Below the pieces are notes generated by a model. That model ran no database searches and was not told the origin of the DNA. It worked only from the letters and a program-made list of their open reading frames with translations. A stretch of DNA of 64,000 nt from Metallyticus violacea (lineage: Eukaryota; Arthropoda; Insecta; Mantodea; Metallyticidae): positions 71,401,501 to 71,465,500 of the forward strand of contig CM060833.1 of the NCBI GenBank assembly GCA_030762175.1, in the 5' to 3' direction. Position 1 is the stretch's first letter; the number at the start of each line of letters is the position of its first letter. Position numbers and translations under genes: made by a program. Shown here one piece after another: positions 22,195 through 34,138 of the stretch.

Positions 22195-22475
22195 TGAATG
22201 AGTAGTGTTTAACGCCCGTTTTTGCTACAGAGGCACCACAGGCGATGGACACTGATGATACATGAAATGAAATGATATATTGGGAAAGGATTTATTTTTA
22301 AGGAAGGAATCGTTCCAGGCCTTAGTTTAGGGTACCTCCCTGGCATTTGCCAGTTGAGGACTGAGCAAAATCTGGAAACAACCTCAGTCAGGGAGAACGG
22401 TCCTGGCGGTATTCGAACCCAGACCTCCCGCTCACGAGTCCGTGCCTTAACGACCTCGGCCAACTGTGGCGGTCC
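22195..22475 (-). mobile_element. SINE family B, full length
   Basis: Minus strand: tRNA-like head with GGTCGTTAAGGCACGGACTC, box B GGGTTCGAATAC, body ending in GGCGTTAAACACTA. It abuts SINE-C at 22476 directly, head to head. Confidence 0.85.
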
Positions 22476-22830
22476 TAAGGCAAATGCTGGGATGGATTTT
22501 TCATTTCCATAAAATTTCCGCTCTTCCATTTAATCTTATTTCATTCGTTGATTCTATTACTGGGTCGAAAGTGCTGGGCGAGTTAGGCTGGTGCAGTGTG
22601 GCGTTGGAAAGGTTTCTGCCTTGGCCTCTAGTATGGAAGCGCTCAAACTCCTTAAAAAAATGGAGCGAGGGGGGCGGGGACCTCCGCCAGCATCGGCGTG
22701 CTCTATCTGGAAACAATACTAGGAACCCCATCTATGTTCTTGCCTCACCCTTGGATCCTAGCTGCCCGATGGAACAAACGGCCAGCCCTTGAGCAAGTTT
22801 AAGTATCGAAATATCCTTCTCCATTCCTAA
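22476..22830 (+). mobile_element. SINE family C, 5' truncated
   Basis: Plus strand body: TGGGATGGATTTTTC, GGTCGAAAGTGCTGGGCGAG, CTCTATCTGGAAACAATACT and the end GGCCAGCCCTTGAGCAAGTT with AATCCAATCC. The tRNA head is missing. It shares these words with the copies at 23.2, 29.6, 55.9 and 57.2 kb. Confidence 0.8.
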
Positions 22831-23098
22831 TAATCCAATCCTATCAATTTAAACAAATGAAAAAATTACATAAATTGGATCTCATGAAAAGCATTTAAAA
22901 AAAGTAATATATTTTACTAAAATTTGTCTACATTACAAAGTTTACATATGTTTACCAGTTTCCATTAAACCAATATGCCAAAATAAAATCTTTTATTGAG
23001 GCCCTTTTCTTACCAAACACTGACAGCAGCAAATAACTTTGCTAGTCCAATTTGAACCAAACTGATACACTATATTTAATATAACACAGTTAAATACA

Positions 23099-23151
<53 letters not shown>
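23099..23151. repeat. (ATT)n microsatellite
   Basis: About 17 ATT triplets in a row. Confidence 0.95.
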
Positions 23152-23204
23152 TTCATGCATCTGGAGCTTATCACTGTCAGGCGATTTTTCATTAGACGGT
23201 TCCA

Positions 23205-23510
23205 GATTGATTTGCTTTAGATTGGCGGGAACGGAGGAGGATATTTCGATACTTCAGTCTTGCTCAAGGGCTGGCCGTTTGTACTTCTCCCCAATGAAAG
23301 CACGTCCGGAAGGAAGAGATGGGGTGAAGAGACACCGGACGGATAGTATCCACGGCGGTGAGACACGGGATTAGGCAGGCACTTTCGACTTTGTAACAGA
23401 ACCAAGAAATAAGACAAAATGGGAAAGTGGAAAATTCTTGGAATTGAAAAAATTCGCCTTCAGAGGAAACAACGAAACAACCCAACCAGATTACGAGTTC
23501 CTACCGTTAC
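23205..23510 (-). mobile_element. SINE family C with internal deletion
   Basis: Minus strand: GTTACAAAGTCGAAAGTGCC, CATCTCTTCCTTCCGGA, GGCCAGCCCTTGAGCAAG. The middle section between AAGTGCC and the C-rich tail is shorter than in the 57.2-kb copy. The head at its right end is degraded. Confidence 0.8.
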
Positions 23511-23513
23511 CTC

Positions 23514-23613
23514 CTGAGTCACCCTCCTTGATCAGACGAGTCAAACTTGTGCGTTTCTTTTATCTGAGTCACCCTCCTTGATCAGACGAGTCAAACTTGT
23601 GCGTTTCTTTTAT
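23514..23613. repeat. exact 50-bp tandem duplication
   Basis: The unit starting CTGAGTCACCCTCCTTGATC is present twice with no differences (23514-23563, 23564-23613). It lies next to the head of the SINE-C at 23205-23510. Identity suggests a recent event. Confidence 0.95.
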
Positions 23614-23619
23614 CTCTCT

Positions 23620-24379
23620 CCTTTCTGTAAACCGTGTGTTTTATTCTTTGGATAGTACGAAGATTTAAGCTCAAACAATCCACAAAGTAGCTTGATATAA
23701 CTAGAACTCTTATACCTTTGACTCGGGTTGTGCGGTTCGATTTGTGGGGAAGTAACTTTGTGTGGGCTTACATTCAAGAGAGTTTGTCTAATCCTCTAAG
23801 GAGTAAAAGTTCTGGAAAACCTGTCATTGGCTGTCCAGCGTTCGCAAAAGTTTAGGACATTTTGCTACAACTTTAAAGCGTTTTTCTTAAACTTCCTGAC
23901 CTTTGTAGTCAATAAATTATTTGCCTGATATCCTTTTCTTTTCACAGTTCTTTATTCAAGCCCTTCTATTGCTCACTCTTTTACGGCCCCACATGCTGTT
24001 CCCGTTAGTCAACAATGCTGTTAATAATTGGGAAACTGCAAATGTATAGATACACAGATTAAAACTGAACTACAAAAACATGTAAAACAGAACGCTCTAT
24101 TCACAATGCAGGTTAGTGTTAAATAAATGGTGTGTGCTCCATATTTCAAGAAAATATCTACTGTTTTAAAGGCATGGTTAGAGAACTGTGTTTTCTTGAG
24201 CAGAACATTATCTGTGCCCTCATTCCGTTACGCAACCGAAATTTGTGTACACTAATGAAAACCAGTTGTCTTTTAGTGAAAGCGTTATTTTCGGTAAGGC
24301 TGAAGGTAACCTTCCAGACGCATGTGAATGACCTATCACGTCATTTCAGTTGATTTTCTGTAGGCAGTTATTGATTGTT
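23620..24379. other. intergenic, LTR-like composition, no gene seen
   Basis: Contains ATTGGC near 23826 and a possible promoter-type arrangement, but no TG/CA LTR ends could be paired. Confidence 0.4.
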
Positions 24380-24606
24380 GAATTGGTTTATTTATTGATG
24401 CTCTTTAACACCTTAGGTGATCAGCTTCCATTCAATGAAATTCGCATGAAACGACCAATACATTTTGTTCAGAAGCCTCTTCTTTCAGGCTTGAGGTTCT
24501 TTTACGTGCCGTAAATATACGATATACTTACGATTCATTGACCCTGGCGGGGATTGAACCCGCGATCTTGGTTCTACAAGGTTACACTAGAACCACCAGG
24601 ACCGAC
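24380..24606 (-). mobile_element. SINE family A, internally deleted
   Basis: Head on the right with GGTCCTGGTGGTTCTAGTGT and GGTTCAATCCC; tail on the left. The CTTCCGAAGGAAG block is deleted. Confidence 0.85.
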
Positions 24607-24677
24607 TCTGCAGGAAGTGCGTGTTACATTTTCTATTGTGTTTTAGAGAATTGTGGAGTTTACCATTTGTTTGTTTT

Positions 24678-25240
24678 TTCCCGAATGCTATTTAACGCCC
24701 GTTTTTACTACTTTTTTTGTTTGTTTATTTATGGACGCTCTTTAACAGCTCAGGTCATCAGCGTCCCATTCAACCCAGGGCGTGAAACGGCCGACAAATT
24801 TTGCTCAGGGGCCTCTCTTTCAGGCTTGAGGTTCTTTTTCGTGCCGTAAATGTACGACACGGGACCCACGGCTTTACTTCCCTTCCGAAGGAAGCCATAC
24901 CTAGAATTTTAACGCCCGAAAAAATCCACCGGTCCCGGCCGGGTTCGAACCCGCGATCTTGGGTTTAGGAGGCAAGTATGAGTTTTTACTACTGAGGCAC
25001 CACAGGCGGTAGATACTGATGATACAATATATATTGGAAATGATATATTGAAAAATTATTTTTTTAAGAAAGGAAGCGTTTCAGGCCTAAGTTTAGGGTA
25101 CTTTCCCGCATTTGCCATTTATGAGGACTGCGGAAAACCTGGAAAATACTTCAGTCAGGGAGGTTCTAGTAGGATTCAAACCCCAGACCTCCCGCTCATG
25201 AGTCCGCGCCTTAACGATCTCGGCCACCCGTGGCGATAGG
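24678..25240 (-). mobile_element. SINE family B interrupted by SINE-A
   Basis: Family-B sequence occupies 24678-24712 and 24982-25240 on the minus strand, with the head at the right end (box B GGGTTTGAATCC). It is opened by a family-A copy flanked by its own target duplication. The insertion order is therefore B first, then A. Confidence 0.85.
24713..24981 (-). mobile_element. SINE family A, 5' truncated, nested in SINE-B
   Basis: The body and B box are intact (GGTTCGAACCC), but the copy starts only at CATACTTGCCTCCTAAACCC and lacks the A-box region. A 12-bp target duplication GTTTTTACTACT at 24701-24712 and 24982-24993 proves insertion into SINE-B. 5' truncation fits LINE-type reverse transcription. 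Confidence 0.9.
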
Positions 25241-25628
25241 AGTATGCCGAGAGTGAGGTATACAATAGAACGAAAAATATTTATTTTATGATTGTTAAGT
25301 GCAAAAGAAAGTACACAAGTACTAGGAAAGAATTTCATGCATAGTTTCCAAGATGACCATCTGAATCGGGGAGTGCAATTTTCAATTTGATGAACAAAGT
25401 TCGGACCCAAAGCGTTTTCCCTGACAAGAAGTAGAGACCAAAAAAACTGGATTTAACAGAGGAATAGCTTGATGAAATACGCTATTGATTAGAAACTTCT
25501 CTCCTCGAAAGTCTTCAACACTGTTAGCGCAGCAAATTGGTGTGTTTTTTGGCAGTGTATATAAAGCCACTTAGCTGCTGTATCTCCATCCATATAAATT
25601 ACTGCTGTACCTATCTGAAATAAAACCC

Positions 25629-25769
25629 ATGGAGGCGCTGAAACAAAATATCCGGCAGGCAGTTTACAAAATTCTGGAGGATCAATTGCGGCAAGGGTCT
25701 CAAAATTTTTTCAAAAGTTTTCAGGCAAATCTCAAGGCGGAGGGTGGGCGCTGTGAGCATTTACTATGA
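25629..25769 (+). pseudogene. mariner-like transposase C-terminal fragment
   Basis: MEALKQNIRQAVYKILEDQL followed, after seven residues, by FFKSFQANLKAEGGRCEHLL then stop. This resembles the end of mariner-type transposases ('LK.NIR.AI..I...L......F..R...C....GGH.EHLL'). No catalytic part precedes it in frame. Confidence 0.55.
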
Positions 25770-26559
25770 TGGTATGGTGAATACAATATTAATTACAATT
25801 TTCTTCTAATAAATTACGAAAGAAACAAAAACCGCCCGGCATAATTTCCCTAGGCAGGTGGCGAGGCCGTTACCAGTACCTATTTCTCGTTTACATCTGC
25901 AAAATCAATTTCCGATTGCGTAGTGAAATGAGGGATCTGTATTTCTATGAAATGTCTTAAGTACTGTATATTCATTGGAATGGTTTGTAAATTATTATTT
26001 TTTTTAGCTCTTTTTACTTCATTTCCAGGAACATTTAAACACTAATTATTATTACTTGGTAAGCTACTAATCTTGTTTTATATGATTTAACAAAGATGTA
26101 TCGTCTAGAAGTATTTTACAAAAATTGTGGTATTAAAAAGCGAAAGATGTGGTGCTGGATTTAGAGATGAACTCGAAAAGAAGGATCAAAATAAGGAATG
26201 AAGCAAATCATTTAGAATGGAGTTCACTGAATTTCGCACATATAATAATAGCTACTAATTACTATATCTTTACAATATTAAGACTTAGAAGATTTAAATG
26301 AGTATTATTTTCAGCTGATTTAAGAATTAAAACGCAATAAAAGAAAAATTAATTATCAAAGAAGCCATGCTTCTTTCAAAAGTTTATGTTCATATTCCAA
26401 GAATAAAATCGGACTATTCCTTACGATTCATCATGGTATAAATTTCAAAATCTCAACTTTTTTCTGTATCTTGGATTCTTTACTAATTCTGATGTGAGGA
26501 TTCTGAACAAGTCTCAAAAGTGACGTATCACATCACACCTACAAGATACAGTATGTATA

Positions 26560-27290
26560 AGGTGTTCTATAATGAACGCAATTGAGCGCCTCTCTCGGTT
26601 TGTTAAGTTGCCGGACGTGAAATTTAACAGACTGTCATCTATTTATTGCAATTAACGATTGTCATTTTTGTGTATTGTTATCAGCTAAAATGGAGCGATA
26701 CACGAAGGATCAACGCGACTGGATTCTGAAAGTGCATTTTAAGCACGATGAATGTTTGCACAGGCCGTTCAAAGGCTTCGTGTAATTTTAGGCAGAGGAA
26801 ATGCCTCTACGTATCAACAGTGCAGAGCAAAGACTGGTAAGGAAATTTGAAAATGCTGGCTGGACAGAGAACGTCAAATCACTTGGACCTCCTCTTCTAG
26901 TTTTTCTTCGGTAGAAATGTTGTCCTTGTCAGACAGAGTGTTGCTACGAGTCCAATGAAGTCGATTCGCCGTTCTCAAACAATGAGCCATTTCGAGAAGC
27001 AGTTTGTAGCGAATTTTAATCTTGTGTTTATGTGGACAATCCACGAACCATCCCTCAACCCAAGGGAGAAATTAGACGTGTCATGGGTGAAATTCAGCTG
27101 TAAAATTGTTGAAAACTTTACAAACAGAACGAAGGTGTGCCAACTAAGCTGCGGAAGACATTTTCTTGTGTTTTGTTTCGTGTTTAATGGTAGTGTCTCT
27201 GCTTCATATTGACATAATAATATTATTACTTTTCAATTAAATTATGCGTTTTATTATTAAAACAAAAATTGCGTTCATTATGCAACAACC
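26560..27290 (+). mobile_element. internally deleted mariner element (MITE-like)
   Basis: TIRs AGGTGTTCTATAATGAACGC (left) and, on the minus strand, GGTTGTTGCATAATGAACGC (right) are flanked by TA. The plus strand starts a transposase at 26691 (MERYTKDQRDWILKVHFKHD, an N-terminal HTH) and later reads EIRRVMGEIQ and VENFTNRTKVCQLSCGRHFL, the usual C-terminal end. The catalytic middle is deleted and stops break the rest. It could only move if a full-length relative supplies transposase. Confidence 0.8.
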
Positions 27291-27509
27291 TATACAATAA
27301 TTAATTAAACATATAGCATATACGTACATTTGTCTGTACCTGTATTAATAACACATTTTACATATGTGATGTGATATACTTGACTAAGAGAAGGGAACAG
27401 ATTTGAAAGCTAAATTTCGTTGTTTCTTATATATTACTACGAAAATAAATACTGAAATTATTAGAAGTGAAACAAGTATTACATATCTCAAATAACAGTA
27501 TGTAAGCAA

Positions 27510-27800
27510 GAAGAAGGCACTTCCTTTGTCTAGCTGTTAGCGTTGCTGACTGCTGGCCGGGATGTCATGGGTTATATTCCGGGTGCCTAATGTTAGGAAG
27601 GCCCCACCCAACCTGTGAGGATAATTGAGGAGCTGCCTGATGGAGAGATGGCGTCATTCGATCTAGAGAGTCGCATAATAGACGAACGGTGGGATGCTGG
27701 CATGTCGAGCACATACCCCCCTGCAGTATTGCCCTCTATCAATGAAGTCTTAAGACGGAGTTAGAGGAAGCAGAGGTCACCGCGGCAGGCCATGGCAGCT
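27510..27800 (+). mobile_element. SINE-like segment resembling an orthopteran repeat
   Basis: The plus strand reads GAGGAGCTGCCTGATGGAGA, about 30 bases, then a region with AACGGTGGGATGCTGGC, GAGCACATACCCCCC and GGAGTTAGAGGAAGCAG. The order of these words is similar to a repeat I associate with grasshoppers and relatives (GAGGAGCTACTTGA.AGAGA.G and on). This is from memory, so a database comparison is needed. Confidence 0.4.
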
Positions 27801-29519
27801 AAGTGAGGTGAAATGGCGAAATGTCAGGAATATTCAAGCCCATTGTGGTAGATGGTGCTCAGGAATGCGGTACTGGCTTCAATGTGGAGAGCACATCAGC
27901 ATATACGTTTTTATTCGTAGAGGAACAGCCATCCACTGCAGTAAGACAAAAATAACAGTCCCTTGGTTATCTTCATATCATTGGCAAGTCATAAGACATT
28001 GCACGATTTTTACCTTTGGTGTTTCAGCACAAGTCATGCGGTGCCCATGGGCGGTGTTGATCATCTGCAAATACGCCAGTGTGCTGTTTTTACACGCTTC
28101 AGTTTCTTACGATGAGATTTTGGCATAAATTTACCACAAATGTAATAAAATATGTTACTGTTATTTACACAGCTACAGAATCCTGCAGAGCGACATAGTT
28201 TATCTGCTTTATTCTTGCACAAATAGCACACTGTAAACTGTGGATTTATTTATTGCAATATCTGTTAATATCGTTCTTTATGGTCCGTGTGATGATTTGG
28301 CGCGCAAAGAGCTTGCATTTTCGCCAAATTGGAAATGCACTGGGGATTAAATTATACACATGGTATCAAGTGTATCACTATTATATGTGACGGAGAAAAG
28401 TAAGTAGCATTTTCGTAATTAGCATGTCAAATTAGTTAAGAATATACGAGATTTGCACTGAGGATACAAAATGTGTGTCCTCTTGTGTATCATTTCTAAA
28501 CACGTATGAAAGTCTCTTTCGGCGATTGTACTGCAGAGATGGAATCATTAGAACATCTGCGTTTTGGCGATACTAATTTGAAAAATGGTTTATATTTATA
28601 AAGTCAATTAGAAATTATATTGATGCACCAATCGGCAGTCAAGCACTGTAATGCAATCAAAACTGAAAGGTTCATTGTCATCAAAATATCTACTGCACGT
28701 ATCTGTTACTTCTCTAATAAAACATATCTTCTTCTGCTGACCTAAATTCCTCTTTCCATTTGGTTTATATTTTAAAATTTGTTACTGTATCCTATGGTAG
28801 TATTATCTATTCGCTCTATATGAGCCCGCCATTTACTTTTTTGTTTCAGTATTGTATTATTTATTTTCTGTCTTTAACTTTCTTCTTATATCTGCATTTT
28901 AATTCATTCAATTCTTCGTGCTCCTCCCACGTTCCTTAGAAATTTCAGTTCTGCTATTTAGAGAACCAAATATAGATCTGAACAAAATGTAAAGAGAAAA
29001 TGAAGAAGTTTATTTTATTCTTTTTGATAGAACTCCTAGTCAGCACACACTTTTTTATAGGCAGAGTTTGGATTTTTAGCCCTTTTACCCCGAAACTGAG
29101 TAGTGACGGAGTATGGCTGTAGGGTAAGGGGAGGGTATCGGATAACGCGGTAGGAAGTAATAAAAATAGTAATTAAAAATACATCTTTTATCTATTAACA
29201 AAACTGTTTGATCAAATCTTGCAATATATTATGCTTTTTGTAGTCCTACATTTTCAATATAATGAATGAGAAAGATAATTAATAAATAGTTAATTGGTTT
29301 AGAGATTATATTATATGATTAATATAATGTATTTACTTTTATACCGCAATGTTGCTTGCGTTATAGATTTTTAGCATTTATGTTTTGTTGGTTATTTAAT
29401 TCAAAATTAATAAATGTACTACAACCTTTTGCGTTCACTGCACAGGTAAGCGATAAATATAAAAACATATTCACATTAAATAAACAATTTACTACAAAGT
29501 TGGCCGTCTGAGTTCTTCA
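27801..29519. other. intergenic, no gene seen
   Basis: A 106-residue frame at 27808-28128 has no recognisable domain. The remainder is AT-rich with frequent stops. Confidence 0.5.
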
Positions 29520-29529
29520 TCATTTATGC

Positions 29530-29965
29530 CGGTGAATACTGGCCACCGGGCGTGTCCCTTCCCTCATCCCTTCCTCTCTAAAGTTCCCCCACTGGGGGCG
29601 TAGGCACAATGCTAGCCGTACAGATTGCATTCCTAACGTTGTTTCCAGATAGAGCACCTCGACGACGTCAGAGACCCCCTTCCAAGGATTTCGAGCTTCT
29701 GCTTTCATACCGAAACAGAAATCTTTGCAAAGCGCGAGCTACTGTCACACCGCACTTCTCGAATTTTCAGTTATGTAACAGAACCAACGAAATGAAATGA
29801 TATGCAATAGAAGAGCAGAAAATTCCTGAATAGGAAGATCCATCCCAGCATTCACCTAGGCGATCAGGAAAAACTAATGAAAACTCAAATCCCCAAGAGA
29901 TTTGAACCCAGAACTTCCCGGATGTAAGTTCCAAGCGCTATGGCCCAGTCTACCCGCTCAATATT
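29530..29965 (-). mobile_element. chimeric SINE-C copy
   Basis: 29620-29965 reads as SINE-C on the minus strand (box B GGTTCAAATCTC at about 29897-29908; GCTCTATCTGGAAACAACG near 29645). The piece at 29550-29612 (CCCTCATCCCTTCC, CCCCCACTGGGGGCGTAGGC) is the SINE-C tail in plus orientation. The two pieces therefore point in opposite directions, so an inversion or two insertions took place. Confidence 0.6.
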
Positions 29966-30407
29966 ACGATGGAATTACTAGCCAGTGACATGCTAATGAA
30001 CCCAGTGTAATATTATACCTAAGGATGCATTCAGAAAGCCTCCTCATAGTGGTAAATTATGAACTTTGATTGAACCAACTGTTTAAATAGTGTCTCGTAA
30101 CTACTGACGAGGTTAACAACTTTTTACTGTGTTCTACAACTGAAAGGTTGCCTTCTCAGTAATATGATATATGAACCTAACCGACTCTTGTCCTTTCTAA
30201 CAGCCTCTTCGCTAAAGCACCTCTCTCTAGTAAGTAAACGAAAATAGGACAAGATTTCTGATACGAGAGCACGCATGGAGTTATTCTGCTATAGTGTGCA
30301 AGAGAGTGGTCTATGATAGAGAATACATTTAACGGATTTCACACCACTCAGGTCCTGCTTAATGCTCTATGTAGAACTGAAGACTCAAGAGCCCACTTTG
30401 CTTTCAT

Positions 30408-30705
30408 GATCTCTTCCTCCTCTCTGTTTTCTATGTTTTTTGCTTCGTCACTTCTTGTACTTCTTCTTTTCCAATTCTCTTTCTCTTTTTTCATCTTTCA
30501 TTGAGCTTTCATTCCTTCTTTGTATTTTTATATTTCATTTTTCGTTCCTTCAATTTGCCATTTCTGCCATTTTTCAATCTTTTCTATCTTTATTTTACTA
30601 TTTCGTCCATCCACTTTTATTTATTTATTTCCTTCTCTCTTTGCAGATATAGCTCCTCTTTCTTTTTTTCTCAGCATTTTCCTTCACTTTTTCCTATTTT
30701 TTTAA
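30408..30705. repeat. pyrimidine-biased tract
   Basis: About 300 bases with strong plus-strand C/T excess, rich in CTTC, TTTC and TCTT words. Several overlapping open frames arise from it and are not genes. Confidence 0.8.
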
Positions 30706-32221
30706 GAGAATGTAAAGAAACTCAGTACCGAAAATGTAATACGTAATAGTAATATAAAAACTTTCTTTTCGGGCTTGACTTTTGTCACGATACTCTGGAA
30801 GCGCCACTTTGTACTTACGGCTATTCTTTGCTCATTGACACCAAATCTAAGAAAAACAACAGAGGACCTTTATTTGTTACGATTCATTATTATAACTAAA
30901 ACTTTTGAACACAGAAAATAACCCAGAAGCATAATTCATTTTTCTATGCAAATATAGGTCTAAGGCAAATATAGTATTAAACCTTTTTGATTCATTTGTT
31001 AAATAATGCTGGTCCTTAACTTTTCGATATTCAGTTAATTTCCATTCTATATCATTTTATTTGCAGTTGAAAGGATTGCAAAGCTATGATATATAGTTAA
31101 CCAAGGACATGCTTTTTAATAAAAAATACGCAATTTTTGTGATAAAAGCCTTAATGCCTTTGAAATTAGTATTAAACTTTGATACTGCGTGTATCGATCG
31201 GTAGTAAAGTACTTATTTTTGAATGAGTTGTATGCCAAGAAAATCTATATGCCCAAGAAAAATATGTTGACAAACATTGTTTAGGCTACAATAAAAAATA
31301 GTCACTTCAAAAGGGAAAATGAAAATAAAAAACCAAAACTTCGTTACGAAAGTCTTTCTGTGATCATTTCAGAAAACATCAAAGTCATTCATAACAAGAA
31401 TTTTGGAGAATTTTAAGCATAAAAACAAATAAAATAAAATCTTACATACTCCATCCCGGCACCTTATTGCCTATACGTGGACGTATATTCCAAATTTTAT
31501 CATTTATTATTTTTTAAAAAGTTATTTCATTATACTTAATAAACTTTACAGAGCATAGCCTGTAAAGAAAATATAATATAATGATAAATTGAATAGAACA
31601 TAGAGTCAAACAATTCTTTAAGTAATTTAATAATTTACATGCTACTGGGAACCAGTAGTTACCATTAACTAATGAATTAACTACGAGAACTAAATTGACA
31701 TTCGGAAACCGAACGGTCAGGTTTCTGGTAATCAGCACCTACCTTACCCTAGTTATCTAATAGAACTTAATTACTATTTTACTTTTAGTTCAACATTCTG
31801 AATTCACTTCTTATTTACATTATTATTTCTCTTTAGGTTTTAATGTTTATGTGTTTTTAAACTTACAATATTAATACATGCTTTGAATTCTACCTTTCCT
31901 AACTTAGTTCACTTAATACTCGTATTAAGCGTTCACTTTAAGTATGTTTTACTCTTGCTATTCTGTCACTAATATTATTTGTACATATAATCCTTACTCG
32001 CTACACATCAATTTACTATTTGTTCACTGCTTTCATTGTTTATATAACTTATCTGATATTTCATTACTATTTATCACTCAACTTACATGGAATCAAACAC
32101 AAACACCTTTACTATCCCCTTTTAATTACCACCATTTCCTTCTTCTTGTACCGCTTACCCCTAGCCCCTTCTTACCTCCCCTTCATTTTCATTCATCTAC
32201 TCCTTTTGTAGTAGATGATGC

Positions 32222-33196
32222 TACTCTCAATGTCATTTCAAGGTCAAATTGATTTTTTTCAAATGGAATGGCGTATTTTCTTTTCCGGGAATGGAAAAAC
32301 ATTCATTTACAGTATAAAGTTTCAGTGCATCTATCATTTAGGGGTGATAGGTAATGTGATATTAGACAAATAAGACAGCAAATGTTTTTCACTCACTTTC
32401 ACTTCTTTTCCTTTTATTTTGTTGTTGCTATAAAGGAAACATTTGTTTACACGCAGATGCTCATTTGTTGATATCGGTACACAAACGAGTGCTCATCTTT
32501 GCCAATTCAAACCTCAAAGAACATTATTCTCAGTCGGTTCCACTTCGTTTTTCAATCATATGTCCGATACACGATCAACGAGAGGATCGATATGGTTTAC
32601 ATTTATGACGAAGCTCATAAGAACGTTAGAGCAGCTTTACAACTTATACGGAATCGATATCCTGAAAGGAGGCAGTCATCTGTTAAAAAGTTTCTACTTA
32701 CTCTCCGAAACGGGAGGTGTCGCACCAAGAAAACACAATTGAATTAAATTGCTACAGGGGAAAATTCGGAAGTCTCTGTATTACCTGCAGATGCCGCTAA
32801 TTCTCACCGAAATTCCCGTCAATTGGAACATGATTCGGGAATCTTTCAAAGGAGAGAGATTAAGCATCACAAATATCATCCATATCACATTAGCCTACAT
32901 CAAGCCCTTCATGGGAATGCTTCTTAGAAGCGTATTGAATTTTGCCAACGGCTCCAATACAAATTCAAAAGTGTAGCATTTCCAACATACGTAAATTGAT
33001 GCCAGTAAAGTGAAAGTGAGTGAAAAACATTTGCTGTCTTATTTTTCCAATTTCACATCACCTCTTACCTCTAGATGATAGATGTATTGAAAAGTTTATA
33101 CTGAAAATGGAATGCGCTTTCCATTTCCGGAAAAGAAAATACATCATCCAATTTGAAAAAAATCAAATTGACCTTGAAATGTCATCGAGAATGGCG
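32222..33196. mobile_element. mariner-like element with about 190-bp TIRs
   Basis: The left (32222-32410) and right (33008-33196) ends are imperfect inverted repeats containing shared words such as GACAGCAAATGTTTTTCACT. The interior carries a broken DUF4817-type transposase start. TIRs this long are unusual for canonical mariner elements (typically about 30 bp). Element size is about 975 bp, smaller than an autonomous copy. Confidence 0.75.
32499..32976 (+). pseudogene. DUF4817-type transposase fragment
   Basis: INERIDMVYIYDEAHKNVRA, with RNRYPERRQSSVKKFLLTLR shortly after and, following a stop, PYHISLHQALHGN then RIEFCQRLQYKF. This corresponds to the family pattern 'E..DM...YGEA..N...A..LY..RYP.R.HP' and 'HPYH..L.Q.L...D...R..FC'. 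The DDE part is not present. It differs from the copy at 17.5 kb, so two families are represented. Confidence 0.7.
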
Positions 33197-34138
33197 TTTC
33201 AAGGACGTTGATAAGGTTGATATCTTGTATCGCCTTAAGAGCGCTTCAAATTTTGTCTGAAGCATTTTTTGATTCTACCCTTCTTTTCGGAGGAAAATTG
33301 CCGCGACACTATAAATACCTCACTCTGTACATACTATGCGCTTGCAGTTATACATTTCCAGTCCGGAATGTTAATTTCCTTTAACAATCGAACAGATGAA
33401 GATCGAAAACAGACGAAGATCGAAATTAAAATGGATTACGTAATATACCGTTTTACTTTTTCATTTGAACCTTTGGTAATAAACAGAAGATAACTAAAGC
33501 ATAATAACGTACAACACTAAATAAATGTAGGAACAATTATTTAAAAAAAAACTTTGAAAATGAAATAACATTGGTTACACTGGTCACACATACTATTTCT
33601 ATTTTGCTTAGTACTTTTGGTTTCACATTTGAACTGTGAGGTCAGTTTGTGCATATGAGGTGTCGCAGAATATTTTCAATTTTCCGCCATGTTGATTATT
33701 GATTTCTGGTGCACATTGGTGTTTAGACCGAAGAAGCTATAAAGATATTTCAGTGCGTTATTCTGATTAATTACCCAAAACAACACAAACAAAAATGCAC
33801 CTTAGGTGCAATAAAATGAAAATATACAACTTAAACGTCAAAATTGTGAAAATAGGCAGCTGTGATTGGTTGAAATGTCTGATATTTTATACCGGATTTT
33901 CTCTGATTCATAAGCAAAATATTTTCAATAATAAGTAAAACGATATCAATATGATCGGAAAATAATGCTCAAAGAATGAGTCAAAACAACATATTAAGAT
34001 GAGTATTTTAAATTATCCTAGAGGAAGGAAAGAGAATTTGGATATTTTGAGTAAATAAATGCGGGAACTGCAACGGACTTTGTGGTCTAATACTATACGT
34101 GGGAGGAAGTATAAATTCTAATGCGACATAACATTTAC
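33197..34138. other. intergenic, no gene seen
   Basis: Contains CTATAAATAC at about 33308, CCGCCATGTTG at about 33686 (resembles a YY1/Pho site) and the near-palindrome TGCACCTTAGGTGCA at about 33797. None is tied to a gene. Confidence 0.4.

Noticed and set aside
22209..22792. Overlapping 76-108-residue frames
   Set aside because: They lie entirely within SINE-B and SINE-C sequence.
30313..30746. Phe/Ser/Leu-rich membrane-like proteins
   Set aside because: Overlapping frames from the pyrimidine tract; same in several frames.
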